Shown piece by piece: positions 27,224-37,575 of a DNA stretch of 64,000 nt; within the stretch, counting starts at the first letter, position 1; the number at the start of each line of letters is the position of its first letter. Source of the stretch: Shouchella miscanthi (GTDB lineage Bacteria > Bacillota > Bacilli > Bacillales > Bacillaceae_D); the NCBI RefSeq assembly GCF_007725405.1, contig NZ_CP042163.1, positions 3,162,001 through 3,226,000 on the forward strand. The letters are read 5' to 3'. The translations under genes and the position numbers were made by a program. The notes under the pieces were generated by a model. It did no database searches, was not told the DNA's origin, and worked only from the letters and a program-made list of their open reading frames with translations.

Positions 27224-27931
27224 TTAGCGAACAATGACGTATCCTTTTTTAATCGCTTCAACAACCGCCTGCGTTCGATCATTTACATTCATTTTTTGCA
27301 AAATATTACTAACGTGGTTTTTGACGGTTTTTTCACTAATGTAGAGGGATTCCCCAATTGCTCTATTATTCTGTCCATCCGTCATTAACTGAAGCACTTC
27401 ACACTCTCTTCTCGTTAAAATATGGAGCGGCTTACGGTATTCAACTTCTCTATATCCAACAGAATCTTGGTGCTTTTCATCTTGCTTTGCTAAACGACGG
27501 TATTCTTTTATTAAATTAGACGTTACTTTTGGATGAATATAAGCTCCACCAGTAGCTACGACTTTCACTGCTTCTACTAATGATTCAGCGTCCATCTCTT
27601 TTAATAAATAACCTGACGCTCCTGTACGCAACACATGAGATACATAGGATTCATCGTCATGGATGGACAAGATTAACACTTTTACTTTCGGAAACACTTT
27701 TACAAGTTCTTTAGTCGCCTCTACACCATTAAGCTTCGGCATATTTATATCCATTAAAATAACATCTGGACGATGGTTACGCACAAGATCAATTACTTGA
27801 GAACCGTCCTCGCCATCTGCTACTACGTTAAAGTTCTGTTCCATTGAAAGAATTCGTTTAACTCCTTCTCTAAACAATGGGTGGTCATCTATTATGACAA
27901 TTCTAATTTCGTCTGTCTCTTGTACAATCAC
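27224..27931 (-). CDS. degU: DegU, response regulator
   Basis: 235 residues: receiver domain with phospho-acceptor Asp in [11 protein letters not shown] (about residue 61), then a LuxR-type helix-turn-helix ([20 protein letters not shown]). DegU controls exoproteases, competence and motility. GTG start with GAGGTG upstream. The C-terminal helices ([20 protein letters not shown]) are nearly unchanged from B. subtilis. Partner DegS is 31 nt upstream in the same operon. Confidence 0.98.
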   Translation of the reverse strand: MIVQETDEIRIVIIDDHPLFREGVKRILSMEQNFNVVADGEDGSQVIDLVRNHRPDVILMDINMPKLNGVEATKELVKVFPKVKVLILSIHDDESYVSHVLRTGASGYLLKEMDAESLVEAVKVVATGGAYIHPKVTSNLIKEYRRLAKQDEKHQDSVGYREVEYRKPLHILTRRECEVLQLMTDGQNNRAIGESLYISEKTVKNHVSNILQKMNVNDRTQAVVEAIKKGYVIVR

Positions 27932-27962
27932 TGTTTATCACCTCTCGTAAACGACTACATTA

Positions 27963-29093
27963 TTAAACTGTTGTTACAGGCAGCTGGATAAAAATACTTG
28001 TGCCCTGTTCTATTTCCGATTGGATCTTAATCGATCCATTCAACATGTTCACTCGCTCTTTCATACCGATAATGCCAAACGACGCTTCTTTTTTTTGAGA
28101 TGGGTTAAAGCCAATGCCATCATCTTTAACGACAACCATAACTTGATTCCGATTCATTTCAATTTTTACAAGTATCTCTGAAGGCTTTGCATGCTTTAAT
28201 GCATTTTGAACCGCTTCTTGCACAAGCCGGAAAAGAGCAATTTCAAAATGCTGCTCTAACCTGTTATCAATGCCAAAATGTTTAAAATGAATGGTTAAGT
28301 CATGACGTTCTTCGCTGTTTTCCAAATACTTTCTGAGAGTCGGTACTAAACCAAGATCTTCAAGAGCCATCGGTCGTAAATCGTAAATAATTCTTCGTAC
28401 TTCTGCTAAAGAAGATCGAACCATTATTCGCAAGCCACGGATTTCTTTTAATGCCTCTTGAATCCCTTTCTCATGATAAATTCGCTCAATTAATTCTGAA
28501 TGCAACATGACATTTGCCATCATTTGAGCTGGTCCATCATGAATTTCGCGAGATAACCGACCTCTTTCTTCCTCTTGAGCTTCTATTATCTTCAACCCAA
28601 AAGATTGCTTTTCCTTCGCATCTTCAATAATTTCTCCAACTTTTTTCAAATCGCTAGCTAAAAAATCAAACACTACTGACATTTGAACGGAAAGTTGCTC
28701 AGCACGACTTATTGTATCTTGTAAGTTTCTTAATCGTCTTTCAATATCGTCTCTTCTCGTCCGCAATAGCTTTTCTTCCTGTTGTAAAACAGCCATTTCG
28801 ACTTGGAATTCACTTGCTTGTTCATATGCCGCTCGAACTTCATCATTCGTATAATTATTAAACTCTTTACTTACTTTTGCTAACCGATTTCTTGCATGCC
28901 TTGCATTGAGAGACGATTTGTCCACTTTTTGAATGACTTCTAACACTTTTTGTTTTGTTTGCTCGAGTTCCTTACTTAAATATACATGTTCAGTTCTAGA
29001 TCGTTCTCCAATTTCAAAAATCTTTTCTCTACTTGTTGACACAGTATCTATTGTTTGAGAAATAATCTGATTTAAAACTTTTACTTCTTCCAT
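27963..29093 (-). CDS. degS: DegS, soluble sensor histidine kinase
   Basis: 376 residues, without transmembrane segments. An N-terminal coiled-coil sensor region (about 1-170) leads to the HisKA_3 phosphorylation site (LSREIHDGPAQMMANVML) and a HATPase domain (VVVKDDGIGFNP, GIIGMKERV). It phosphorylates DegU. First gene of the degS-degU unit; the ATG lies at the left edge of a 250-bp divergent gap. Confidence 0.97.
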   Translation of the reverse strand: MEEVKVLNQIISQTIDTVSTSREKIFEIGERSRTEHVYLSKELEQTKQKVLEVIQKVDKSSLNARHARNRLAKVSKEFNNYTNDEVRAAYEQASEFQVEMAVLQQEEKLLRTRRDDIERRLRNLQDTISRAEQLSVQMSVVFDFLASDLKKVGEIIEDAKEKQSFGLKIIEAQEEERGRLSREIHDGPAQMMANVMLHSELIERIYHEKGIQEALKEIRGLRIMVRSSLAEVRRIIYDLRPMALEDLGLVPTLRKYLENSEERHDLTIHFKHFGIDNRLEQHFEIALFRLVQEAVQNALKHAKPSEILVKIEMNRNQVMVVVKDDGIGFNPSQKKEASFGIIGMKERVNMLNGSIKIQSEIEQGTSIFIQLPVTTV

Positions 29094-29345
29094 TTAAATC
29101 CCCACTTTATGAAAAACAATGGTTTGCTCGTTGCTGCAACTGGGCTTAAAGCATTATCCTTTAAAATTAAGCCGCTATCCGTTATTCTTATCTTACACTA
29201 TCCGATGGAGAAAGAAAGACGAATATAGTAAAAGAGTACGATTTTTATCTCAGTAGTAGAGAATACCGCCAATACTATCAGACCAGTGTTACATCACGGT
29301 TTCGTGAATATGTAAAAATATAAAAATTATTATAGGAGGAAACCA

Positions 29346-29978
29346 TTGTTAGCGAACTATAAAACGGTCAAACAGACAGGCAATTATGAAATTGTGGTTC
29401 AAAAATCACGATTTATCTCCCACTTTAAACGCACATCGACAGAGCAAGAAGCTCTTGATTTTATTCAAGAAATTAAAAAAAATCATTGGAATGCCACCCA
29501 TAATTGTTCTGCCTATTTGATCGGTGAAACAGATCATATACAAAAGGCCAACGATGATGGTGAACCGAGTGGGACAGCTGGTGTGCCAATGCTCGAGGTC
29601 CTAAAAAAACGAGGATTAAAAGACACTACCGTTGTTGTCACACGTTATTTTGGTGGCATTAAATTAGGTGCAGGCGGACTGATTCGCGCATATGGTGGTT
29701 CGGTAAGTGAAGGATTGAAACAAATTGGCGTTGTGAATCGTACACTCTGTTATACAATGGCAACAACGATTGATTATACGTGGCTGGGAAAAATTGAAAA
29801 TGAAATCCGCCAATCTTCTTATCCTTTAAAAGAAATTACCTATGCCGATTCTGTCACGGTTCATGTTTTTGTTGAATCTGATCAAATCGATGCATACAAA
29901 GACTGGATAACAGAACTGACAAATGGGCAAGCCAAAACGATACAAGGAAAAAGCGTCTATCTAGAAACAGACGCTTGA
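29346..29978 (+). CDS. yvyE: YigZ/IMPACT-family protein (YvyE)
   Basis: 210 residues: the N-terminal UPF0029/IMPACT domain (about 15-125, with VVVTRYFGGIKLGAGGLIRA) and a small C-terminal DUF1949 domain. The biochemical role is not settled. Start is TTG at 29346 with AGGAGG 6 nt before it. It diverges from degS, as in B. subtilis. Its end overlaps the end of the convergent pcp gene by 22 nt. Confidence 0.92.
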   Translation: MLANYKTVKQTGNYEIVVQKSRFISHFKRTSTEQEALDFIQEIKKNHWNATHNCSAYLIGETDHIQKANDDGEPSGTAGVPMLEVLKKRGLKDTTVVVTRYFGGIKLGAGGLIRAYGGSVSEGLKQIGVVNRTLCYTMATTIDYTWLGKIENEIRQSSYPLKEITYADSVTVHVFVESDQIDAYKDWITELTNGQAKTIQGKSVYLETDA

Positions 29979-30574
29979 ATCGAAAGAGATAGCTTGTGAA
30001 GTAATACGGTTATGGCTTGATAAAGGTTTTCATGTGTGAGCGGGTTTGTTTCATTTAATTCTTTTGTAAAGGGAATATGAATAAACCCACTTGGCACACG
30101 TTTTTCCAAGCGCTTTAGCTCATGCAACGTCTCATACATAAGCGCATTACAAACATAAGTACCAGCTGTATTGGACACATAAACATGTGGATCGTGTTCC
30201 TTTACTCCTGCCTCTATTCCTCGAAGTGGTAGCGTTGAAAAATAAGCAGCTGGTCCTTGTTCATTAATCGGTTGATCGCTCATAACGACTCCATCATTAT
30301 CTTCTGGACCATCCATTACATTAATCGCTATACGCTCTAACGAGATAGCCGTTCGCTTTCCTGCAAGACCTAACATGACAATGGCTGCTGGGTCCTCTTC
30401 CTTTATTAATTTTTTCATTATTTCAGCTGCTCGCTGAAACGAAACCGGTAACACAACACTTTTTACCTGCAGCCCATTTATCACCTTTTCATCTAAAGCT
30501 GACACGATTAACTCGCTTGGATTCGCTTCATGATTGAGGAATGGTTCGAACCCAGTTAAAATCACTTTCTTCAT
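29957..30574 (-). CDS. pcp: Pyrrolidone-carboxylate peptidase
   Basis: 205-residue cytosolic cysteine peptidase that removes N-terminal pyroglutamate. It starts MKKVILTGFEPFLNHEANPS; the catalytic cysteine lies in SNTAGTYVCNALMY and the histidine in FIHIPF. The ATG at 30574 has AAAGGGGG 8 nt before it; the frame is open 19 codons further up without a ribosome site. Converges with yvyE and diverges from the next gene. Confidence 0.95.
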   Translation of the reverse strand: MKKVILTGFEPFLNHEANPSELIVSALDEKVINGLQVKSVVLPVSFQRAAEIMKKLIKEEDPAAIVMLGLAGKRTAISLERIAINVMDGPEDNDGVVMSDQPINEQGPAAYFSTLPLRGIEAGVKEHDPHVYVSNTAGTYVCNALMYETLHELKRLEKRVPSGFIHIPFTKELNETNPLTHENLYQAITVLLHKLSLSIQASVSR

Positions 30575-30649
30575 TAAAGAATCCCCCTTTACTTTCCCGC
30601 TTGTTATTACTATCATATCATATGACAACATAAGAATGAGGGACGCTAC

Positions 30650-31252
30650 GTGGACACTTGGGAAATCTTTACGATTATTGGCACAATTGCTTTTGCGTTA
30701 TCTGGCGCAATCGTTGCCTTTGAAGAAAAATATGATTTATTTGGCATATATACACTCGCTTTTATTACAGCTTTTGGTGGTGGAATGATCCGAAACATTG
30801 TTGTAGGCATACCCGTTTCCGCTTTTTGGAGTCAAACATCTTTGTTTATCATTACCTTTTGCCTTATCACCATTCTATTCTTTTTACCTGCGTTTTTATT
30901 TAAACTATGGGACCGATGGGGCGTCTTCTTTGACGCAGTCGGCTTATCTGCCTTTGCCATACAAGGCGCGCTTTTTGCCAAAACGGCGAACGAATCTATC
31001 TTTGCGATGATGCTTGCCGCAGTCTTAACGGGTGTAGGCGGAGGTATCCTTCGTGATGTTCTTGCTGGTAGAAAACCGATGGTGCTTCATAGCGACATTT
31101 ACGCTGGCTGGGCGTTGATGGGCGGCATCATTATCGGACTAGGTTTAGACCACCCCATTATGCAATATAGCTTATTTGTCTTAATCATTGCCATGCGCAT
31201 GCTAACCGTTCATTACAAGTGGCGGTTGCCGCAAGTAGATAAGAGGATTTAG
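30650..31252 (+). CDS. TRIC-family (UPF0126) membrane protein, YvgT-like
   Basis: 200 residues, about seven hydrophobic segments forming two repeats, each with the family motif GGGMIRNI and GGGILRDV. Homologues of this fold are trimeric cation channels; some bacterial members have been linked to glycine transport, so substrate is not certain. GTG start with GAGGGA upstream. Single gene closed by a bidirectional terminator. Confidence 0.9.
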   Translation: MDTWEIFTIIGTIAFALSGAIVAFEEKYDLFGIYTLAFITAFGGGMIRNIVVGIPVSAFWSQTSLFIITFCLITILFFLPAFLFKLWDRWGVFFDAVGLSAFAIQGALFAKTANESIFAMMLAAVLTGVGGGILRDVLAGRKPMVLHSDIYAGWALMGGIIIGLGLDHPIMQYSLFVLIIAMRMLTVHYKWRLPQVDKRI

Positions 31253-31253
31253 A

Positions 31254-31286
31254 AAAGAGCTAGGCAGAAATTCTACCTAGCTCTTT
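31254..31286. terminator. Bidirectional intrinsic terminator
   Basis: Perfect 11-bp stem (AAAGAGCTAGG / CCTAGCTCTTT) with an 11-nt loop between the TRIC gene and the end of the peptide-transporter operon. Confidence 0.85.
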
Positions 31287-31297
31287 CGCTATAACTA

Positions 31298-33133
31298 TTA
31301 ATCAACTGCTGCGTTTTCATCATTTAACTGAACTGTGTGCCAGCCATAATCGTTGTTTCCAACTTCATATGAAATCCCGCTCACACGCTTATTAATTGGG
31401 AATGTATCAATTTGATAAAGTGTTGGTGCAAGTGGTAGTACTTCATTAATATAAGATTGAAACTCATTATACACTTCTTGACGGTATGTTAGATCGAAAG
31501 ATTCTTCAGAAAGCCCATCCGCTAATATTTCCTCTAACGTATCATCTGTATAACGTGGGTAGTTAAACATTGCTTGTGGGCCGAATAAGCTTGATGGATC
31601 AATATCAGATCCTACGCCCCACCCAGCTGTATACATGTCAATCGCCGGATCGTCTTCTTCAATTCGATCATAAAACGCATTTGGCTCAGTTAAAGAGCCT
31701 TCTAAAAGTTCAATATTTAAACCAATATCTTTCCATGCCTGCATTTCATAATTGGCTACGGCCTCTGCTGTCGCGTCACCTTGACGAGCAGCATATGTGA
31801 TAACGAGCTCTTCTCCATTTGGATCTTCAACAAATCCATCGCCATCTAAATCTTCATAGCCAGCTTCTGCTAAAAGCTCTTTTGCTCTCTCTGGATCGTA
31901 ATCAAACCCTGGGTTCGTATCATCATGATACAAAGCATGGTATGGAGTAATCACTGTTGTTGCTGGATATCTTAAGCCTTTGTACATCCGGTTACCTAAA
32001 TCTTCGTAATTTACAGCTAGTCTGACAGCTTCACGAAGTGATTGGTTAGACATCTTAGCGTCAGGATCATATGCTACTTCGCCTGCGTCTGCATCCCAAG
32101 TTCCTAGTTTAAACCCAGTATACGTGTAGAATCTTGACGTTCTGCCCAACCAATCCACATTACTCATATCTGCATTATCTGCAAATTGCGTAGCCGGGAA
32201 TGTTGTAACGATATCAATTTGGCCTGTTTTTAACGATTCGACTACAACATCTGGGTTTACAACTGTCAACACAACTTCATCAACAAGAGGTGCCCCTTGC
32301 CAATAGTCTTCATTTTTAGACAGCGTTACAGACTCACCTGGAACGATGTTTTCCACAACGAATGGACCGTATCCTAATGGCTCTCTACGCACTTGGTCAG
32401 ATGAAGACATATCTGCTACTTCTACACCTTCAAAATAATGCTTTGGCATCGCATAGTACCAAATACCACCGCTCATTAGCGATGGGTTCGCTTCTTTGAA
32501 CGTTAATTCTACTGTTTTCTCATCAATAATATTAAATCCTGAAATCTCGTCCGCTTCTTCATTGTGGTACTCTTCCATCCCAACAATGTTTCTTAACGAA
32601 GCATCGTAGCGGACACCGTCATAATCTTTATGACCAATGACTTCGTGCGCAAAGACAAAGTCTTCTGCTTTTACAGGTTCTCCATCATGCCAGTTGACAT
32701 TATCTTTTATCGTAATCGTATAAGTTAAGTTATCTTCGGAAACGTCAATAGTTGCCGCACCTTCATCTGTAATGTTAAAGGCTTCATCCATCTTAAACAA
32801 TGATTCACTAAAAAATTCAATGATATCTGCATCAGTTGAACCAGAATAATGCTGCCAATCAAGTGTGCCTTCAAAAGGGGAAGCAGCTACAACACCAACA
32901 TTTAATGTGCCACCTTCAATGGCCTCTCCATCTGCTGTTTTTGTCGGTTCAAAATCGTCTAAAGAATAAATACCATCTTCATTTTCAATGGTTTCTTCTG
33001 AGCCCTCTTCTTCTCCAGTACCACTTGGTTCAGAAGATCCTCCCCCATCACCATTATCACTACATGCCGCAAGTGCTAGAACGGCAACAAGCGTAGGTGC
33101 TAAATAAAATTTAGGCTTTAAAAGCTTCTTCAT
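31298..33133 (-). CDS. Oligopeptide ABC transporter, substrate-binding lipoprotein (OppA/AppA type)
   Basis: 611 residues: lipoprotein signal (lipobox ALAAC), an acidic low-complexity linker (GDGGGSSEPSG and GEEEGSEET), then an SBP_bac_5 domain (about 75-600). It captures peptides outside the membrane. Last gene of the operon; AAAGGAGG lies 8 nt before the ATG. The acidic mature protein fits an outside pH adaptation but does not prove one. Confidence 0.93.
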   Translation of the reverse strand: MKKLLKPKFYLAPTLVAVLALAACSDNGDGGGSSEPSGTGEEEGSEETIENEDGIYSLDDFEPTKTADGEAIEGGTLNVGVVAASPFEGTLDWQHYSGSTDADIIEFFSESLFKMDEAFNITDEGAATIDVSEDNLTYTITIKDNVNWHDGEPVKAEDFVFAHEVIGHKDYDGVRYDASLRNIVGMEEYHNEEADEISGFNIIDEKTVELTFKEANPSLMSGGIWYYAMPKHYFEGVEVADMSSSDQVRREPLGYGPFVVENIVPGESVTLSKNEDYWQGAPLVDEVVLTVVNPDVVVESLKTGQIDIVTTFPATQFADNADMSNVDWLGRTSRFYTYTGFKLGTWDADAGEVAYDPDAKMSNQSLREAVRLAVNYEDLGNRMYKGLRYPATTVITPYHALYHDDTNPGFDYDPERAKELLAEAGYEDLDGDGFVEDPNGEELVITYAARQGDATAEAVANYEMQAWKDIGLNIELLEGSLTEPNAFYDRIEEDDPAIDMYTAGWGVGSDIDPSSLFGPQAMFNYPRYTDDTLEEILADGLSEESFDLTYRQEVYNEFQSYINEVLPLAPTLYQIDTFPINKRVSGISYEVGNNDYGWHTVQLNDENAAVD

Positions 33134-33147
33134 AATTGCTCCTCCTT

Positions 33148-34059
33148 TTAACCTCTTCTTTGTTTTGCATCAGTCGCGCGTTTTAAAGCTTGACCAACAT
33201 TATTTATACACAGCATCAACACTAAAACTAAAATCGATGCAGGTAACCATACCCAGGGGCGTAGCTCGAAAATCTGTGGATTTGTCGCGTGACTCATTAG
33301 AGTCCCTAAACTTGGTGTGGACTCTGGGAATCCAAACCCTAAAAATGATAGTCCTGTCTCAATTCCAATATTAGCAGCCAAACTAAGCGTTAAGTTTACA
33401 ATAATAATAGAATTTAAGTTTGGTAGTAAATGACTAAAAATAATTTTGTAGTGCGGCGTCCCTAATGTACGGGCTGCTTGAATATATTCGAGTTCACTCT
33501 GTTGTAGAGCTTTTGAACGTATTAACCTTGCCATGGATATCCATATAAAAGCAGACATAATTAATGTAAATTGAAGAAGCGAATAATTAGGCACAACCGC
33601 TACAAACGCAATGATAATCATTGTAGTTGGCAGTACTAAGAAGAAATCAACAATTCGCATAACCACATTGTCAGTATGACCGCCAAAATAACCAGCAATT
33701 AACCCCATTCCTAATCCAACAAGTCCAGACAATACCGTTACTGCAACTCCTATTAAAAGAGAATTGCGTGTACCAATGATTAATTGACCAAACACATCAC
33801 GTCCGCCATGATCTGTACCTAACCAAAATTCTGATGATGGAGGTTCAAAAATAGCTAGTAAATCAACCGTGACAATTTGATCTTGATCTAGAATAATTGA
33901 AACACCAAACACAAACGCAGCGATCAATAGTAGTAAGATTGCTGAAATTAACGCAACTTTATCTTTTAAAATTTCAACAAGTATGACTTTGGCTCCTGAT
34001 GGTGTTTTGATAAGTGCATCTTTACTTGGATCGATTTGTATCTTTTTTTGTGCTTCCAT
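33148..34059 (-). CDS. Oligopeptide ABC transporter permease (OppC/AppC type)
   Basis: 303 residues with an N-terminal segment, an extracytoplasmic region (WLGTDHGGRDVFGQLI) and about five further membrane segments; the EAA loop reads EYIQAARTLGTPHYKIIFSH. It pairs with the permease 17 nt upstream to form the channel. Confidence 0.95.
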   Translation of the reverse strand: MEAQKKIQIDPSKDALIKTPSGAKVILVEILKDKVALISAILLLLIAAFVFGVSIILDQDQIVTVDLLAIFEPPSSEFWLGTDHGGRDVFGQLIIGTRNSLLIGVAVTVLSGLVGLGMGLIAGYFGGHTDNVVMRIVDFFLVLPTTMIIIAFVAVVPNYSLLQFTLIMSAFIWISMARLIRSKALQQSELEYIQAARTLGTPHYKIIFSHLLPNLNSIIIVNLTLSLAANIGIETGLSFLGFGFPESTPSLGTLMSHATNPQIFELRPWVWLPASILVLVLMLCINNVGQALKRATDAKQRRG

Positions 34060-34076
34060 TTTTAATCCTCACCCTC

Positions 34077-35039
34077 TTACTTAATACGAATTCGTGGGTC
34101 TACCATGCTTAAAATAATGTCTGACAACATTGTTCCAACTACAGCTAAACAACCAGATAGTAATAAGAGCGCAGTGACGACACTATAATCTCTGTTATTT
34201 ATAGAAGATATTAGCAAATCCCCTATTCCCGGAAAGCTAAAGACCCTTTCAATAAAAACAGAACCACCTAATATCCCTGTAATTTCGTATCCGAAGAAGG
34301 CAGCGATAGGAAGTAGAGAATTTCTGAAAATATGCTTATTGTAAACTCTATTTTCACTTGCTCCCTTTGCCTTAGCAGTTAAGATAAATTCTTTATGTTT
34401 AATATCTATAATCTCACTTCTTAAATATTGCACAGTTCCAACAGTCGTTATGAGAGCAAGAGATAGTGCTGGCAACGTCATATGATAAATTTTACTTATA
34501 TAGTATTCAAACGTCCCTGTTACAAGACCAGGAGAAACACTTCCACTAACAGGAAACCAGTTTAAACGGAAACCAAAAACAAATAGTGCAATAAGCCCAA
34601 AAATAAAGCTTGGAACTGCAAAACCAACGTATGTATAACCTGCAATAGCACGGTCTGCCCATGTATCATTAAAGCGTCCACTTACAATTCCTAAAGGAAT
34701 GGCAATCAAATAAGAAAAGAGTAAGGTAAGCACCCCTAGTCCCGCTGTGTTTAACAAGCGATCGCCAATGAGTTCTGTAACATCCATTTTGTAGCGAAAC
34801 GACTGACCAAAATCCCCTGTTATGGCGTTTCCTATCCACCGCCCATACTGTTGATACCAAGGATCGTTCAACCCATGTATCTCCCGTAATTCTGCTAAAC
34901 GCTCTGCCGTAATACTAGGATCTATCATCCCTGTAAACGGATCACCTGGCATTTGACTAGCTAAAATGAACACAAGTATACTTAGAAAGAACAACTGTGG
35001 AACAGCAATTAACATACGTCTAACAATAAATTTCCACAT
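34077..35039 (-). CDS. Oligopeptide ABC transporter permease (OppB/AppB type)
   Basis: 320 residues, six membrane segments, starting MWKFIVRRMLIAVPQLFFLS. The EAA motif (FILTAKAKGASENRVYNKHI) contacts the ATPases. It lies 2 nt from the end of the oppF-type gene, so translation is probably coupled. Confidence 0.95.
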   Translation of the reverse strand: MWKFIVRRMLIAVPQLFFLSILVFILASQMPGDPFTGMIDPSITAERLAELREIHGLNDPWYQQYGRWIGNAITGDFGQSFRYKMDVTELIGDRLLNTAGLGVLTLLFSYLIAIPLGIVSGRFNDTWADRAIAGYTYVGFAVPSFIFGLIALFVFGFRLNWFPVSGSVSPGLVTGTFEYYISKIYHMTLPALSLALITTVGTVQYLRSEIIDIKHKEFILTAKAKGASENRVYNKHIFRNSLLPIAAFFGYEITGILGGSVFIERVFSFPGIGDLLISSINNRDYSVVTALLLLSGCLAVVGTMLSDIILSMVDPRIRIK

Positions 35040-35041
35040 CG

Positions 35042-35968
35042 TTAACTCCCTTCCGGCATTGCAACTCTATGAGTTTCAGACAAACTTTTTAAAGGGTATG
35101 CAAGTCCTTCATGATCAAAATAATCTTGTGTATTCGTTTCATACTCTTCATTTATTTTCTTTCGAATCAATTGAATATCTCCTCTTTTTGTTGGATCAAT
35201 ATCTGGAATAGAGGATATTAACCTTCGCGTATAGATGTGCTGCGGGTTAGTAAAAATGTCATCAGGTGTTCCTTCCTCTACAAATCTACCTTTATACATA
35301 ATGCCGATATGATCGCATATATGGCGTATGATGCCTAAATCATGACTTATAAAGAAGTAAGTTAAATTTAAATCCTTTTGAATATCTTGCATAAAATTTA
35401 ACACTTGAGCTTGAACAGAGACGTCTAATGCAGAAACTGGTTCATCTGCTATTATTAATTTTGGCTTTAAGGCTATTGCCCGAGCGATACCAATACGTTG
35501 TCGCTGTCCGCCTGAAAATTCGTGCGGGTATTTAAAAATACTATCAGGACTTATACCTACTCGTTCTAGTAGCTCTTGAACAGCTCGCTGCTCTTCTCGC
35601 TTTGTCATTTTTTCGAAATTCCTAAATGGTTCTGCAACAATGTCTATGATTCTTTTTTTAGGATTTAATGAAGAATAGGGGTCTTGAAAAACCATTTGTA
35701 CATCTCTTCTAAACTCTTTTATATTTCGCTTCGTTACTTCTTTATTATTAATAAAGATCTGACCGGACGTAATATCATTTAATCCAATAATGCCACGTCC
35801 AGTTGTCGTCTTACCGGAACCGGACTCACCAACTAGACCATATGTTTTTCCTTCTTCTAGTGAAATGTTTAATCCATCAACAGCTTTTACATACCCAACG
35901 GTTCTTTTTAAAATACCTGCTTTAATAGGGAAATGTATTTTTAAATCTTTAATTTGCAGAAATCCCAT
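35042..35968 (-). CDS. Oligopeptide ABC transporter ATPase (OppF/AppF type)
   Basis: 308 residues. Walker A GESGSGKTT, signature FSGGQRQRIGIARAIALKPK, Walker B LIIADEPVSALD. The C-terminal tail (about 265-308) is of the App type, ending in SETHRVAMPEGS, and lacks the cysteine motif found in many OppF proteins. It overlaps the oppD-type gene by 20 nt. Confidence 0.95.
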   Translation of the reverse strand: MGFLQIKDLKIHFPIKAGILKRTVGYVKAVDGLNISLEEGKTYGLVGESGSGKTTTGRGIIGLNDITSGQIFINNKEVTKRNIKEFRRDVQMVFQDPYSSLNPKKRIIDIVAEPFRNFEKMTKREEQRAVQELLERVGISPDSIFKYPHEFSGGQRQRIGIARAIALKPKLIIADEPVSALDVSVQAQVLNFMQDIQKDLNLTYFFISHDLGIIRHICDHIGIMYKGRFVEEGTPDDIFTNPQHIYTRRLISSIPDIDPTKRGDIQLIRKKINEEYETNTQDYFDHEGLAYPLKSLSETHRVAMPEGS

Positions 35969-36971
35969 CCACTACTTCCTCCTTAGATGCAAATTCAAAT
36001 GTCTTGTAGCAACTACAACGAACATAATGATGTGGTGATATTTCATGAAGCTGAGGGTTTTCTTCATGAGCTGCATCACCAATCCATGGAATGCGTTCTG
36101 CAAATCGACAGCCCGTTCTAGGTAAATTCACTAAAGAAGGTACTACCCCTTGAATAACATGTAACTTTGTTTTAGCCGTATTGTTGGTTGGATTTGATTG
36201 TAATAGCGACCTCGTGTATGGGTGCTTTGGATTTGCAAATAACTCTTCAACGGGAGCTAATTCAACAATTTGACCAGCATACATAACAGCCACTTTATCC
36301 GCCATTTCCGCGACAACACCTAAATCATGGGTAATTAGAATAACGCCACTATTCAATTCATTTTTAAGCTTGCTTATCAGCCCTAATATTTGCGCTTGTA
36401 TCGTTACATCAAGTGCGGTCGTTGGTTCATCCGCTATTAAAAACGCAGGGTTACAAGAAATGGCAATCCCTATCACCACTCTTTGTCTCATTCCACCAGA
36501 AAGTTCATGTGGGTATTGATTGTAAACCACCTCTGGTCTTGAAATACCAACTTGTTGTAAGAGCTCTAATACTCTATTTTTACGCTCTATTTTTGTTAAA
36601 TCCGTATGTAAAATAAGTGATTCTTCGAGTTGTTTCCCAATTATCATTAGTGGGTTTAGCGCTGACATTGGGTCTTGGAAAATCATTCCTAATTCTCCGC
36701 CTCTTAACTTCTGTAATCTTGCTTCAGATACTTTGGCAATATCTTCACCTTTATAGTTTATTTCACCTTCAATTTTCGATTTACCTTTTGGATGTAAACC
36801 TAGAATAGAAAACCCTAAAGCACTTTTTCCTGAACCTGATTCGCCAACAATGCCAAGAATTTCATTTTTATTTACTGTGAGTGTGACATCGTCAACAGCG
36901 GCATAATATTCATTATTAATTCGAAAAGATGTTTTTAAATTCTGAATCTGAAGAAGTCTATTGTCCGACAT
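35949..36971 (-). CDS. Oligopeptide ABC transporter ATPase (OppD/AppD type)
   Basis: 340 residues. Walker A GESGSGKSA, signature LSGGMRQRVVIGIAISC, Walker B FLIADEPTTALD. The oligo_HPY tail has only part of the usual cysteine set (GCRF and VRCSCY), lacking the RC...C pair between them, so an iron-sulfur cluster reported for some OppD proteins may be absent. The ATG at 36971 is preferred (GGTGGG upstream); the frame is open six codons further. It lies 46 nt after the regulator. Confidence 0.94.
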   Translation of the reverse strand: MSDNRLLQIQNLKTSFRINNEYYAAVDDVTLTVNKNEILGIVGESGSGKSALGFSILGLHPKGKSKIEGEINYKGEDIAKVSEARLQKLRGGELGMIFQDPMSALNPLMIIGKQLEESLILHTDLTKIERKNRVLELLQQVGISRPEVVYNQYPHELSGGMRQRVVIGIAISCNPAFLIADEPTTALDVTIQAQILGLISKLKNELNSGVILITHDLGVVAEMADKVAVMYAGQIVELAPVEELFANPKHPYTRSLLQSNPTNNTAKTKLHVIQGVVPSLVNLPRTGCRFAERIPWIGDAAHEENPQLHEISPHHYVRCSCYKTFEFASKEEVVDGISAN

Positions 36972-37017
36972 CTTATCCCACCTGACCATTTAAATGTTTA
37001 GTCTATTTACGATTATC

Positions 37018-37476
37018 TCATTTATCTGTCAATGAATAACCTAAAACATCCTTGTACGCTTTTAGCTGTATACTGACGTCCAGTTGATGAATAGAAGTTG
37101 ATTGCGCTAGTGTTTCATTTACAAACCTTAGTAGCCGCTCATTGTCGTTGAAATAGGCTTGCACGATGAAGTGATGATAGCCGGATACCGAATCAACGCA
37201 AATGATTTCTTTAAACGAAGCTAGCCATTTCCCAACCTCATCTTGTTTTCCAACCTTGACATTTATACCAATAATCGCTTTTACGCTTAAGCCTAATTTG
37301 ATTGGATCAATCTTAATAATAAAGTCAAAAACACCGCTATTAACCATTTTCTTTGAGCGTTGCCTAATGGTTCCTTCACTTACGTGCAATTCTCTTGCTA
37401 TTTGACTATACGTAAATTTACCGTTTTTTTGGTATAAATCCAATATTTTAAAATCTAGCGCGTCAAGTTTCTCCAT
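37018..37476 (-). CDS. Lrp/AsnC-family transcriptional regulator
   Basis: 152 residues: N-terminal AsnC-type helix-turn-helix (DFKILDLYQKNGKFTYSQIA, HVSEGTIRQRSKKM) and a C-terminal RAM ligand-binding domain. It is first in the apparent operon with the peptide transporter, so amino-acid-dependent control of peptide uptake, and of itself, is likely. The ligand cannot be told. Confidence 0.9.
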   Translation of the reverse strand: MEKLDALDFKILDLYQKNGKFTYSQIARELHVSEGTIRQRSKKMVNSGVFDFIIKIDPIKLGLSVKAIIGINVKVGKQDEVGKWLASFKEIICVDSVSGYHHFIVQAYFNDNERLLRFVNETLAQSTSIHQLDVSIQLKAYKDVLGYSLTDK

Positions 37477-37575
37477 CTCGTATCACTCTCTATTTCCCAA
37501 CTTTGATTTAAACTTCCGCTACGAATTTATGAAACAATAATCAGATTTATTCATTTTTTCGTAAAAGTTATTGTC

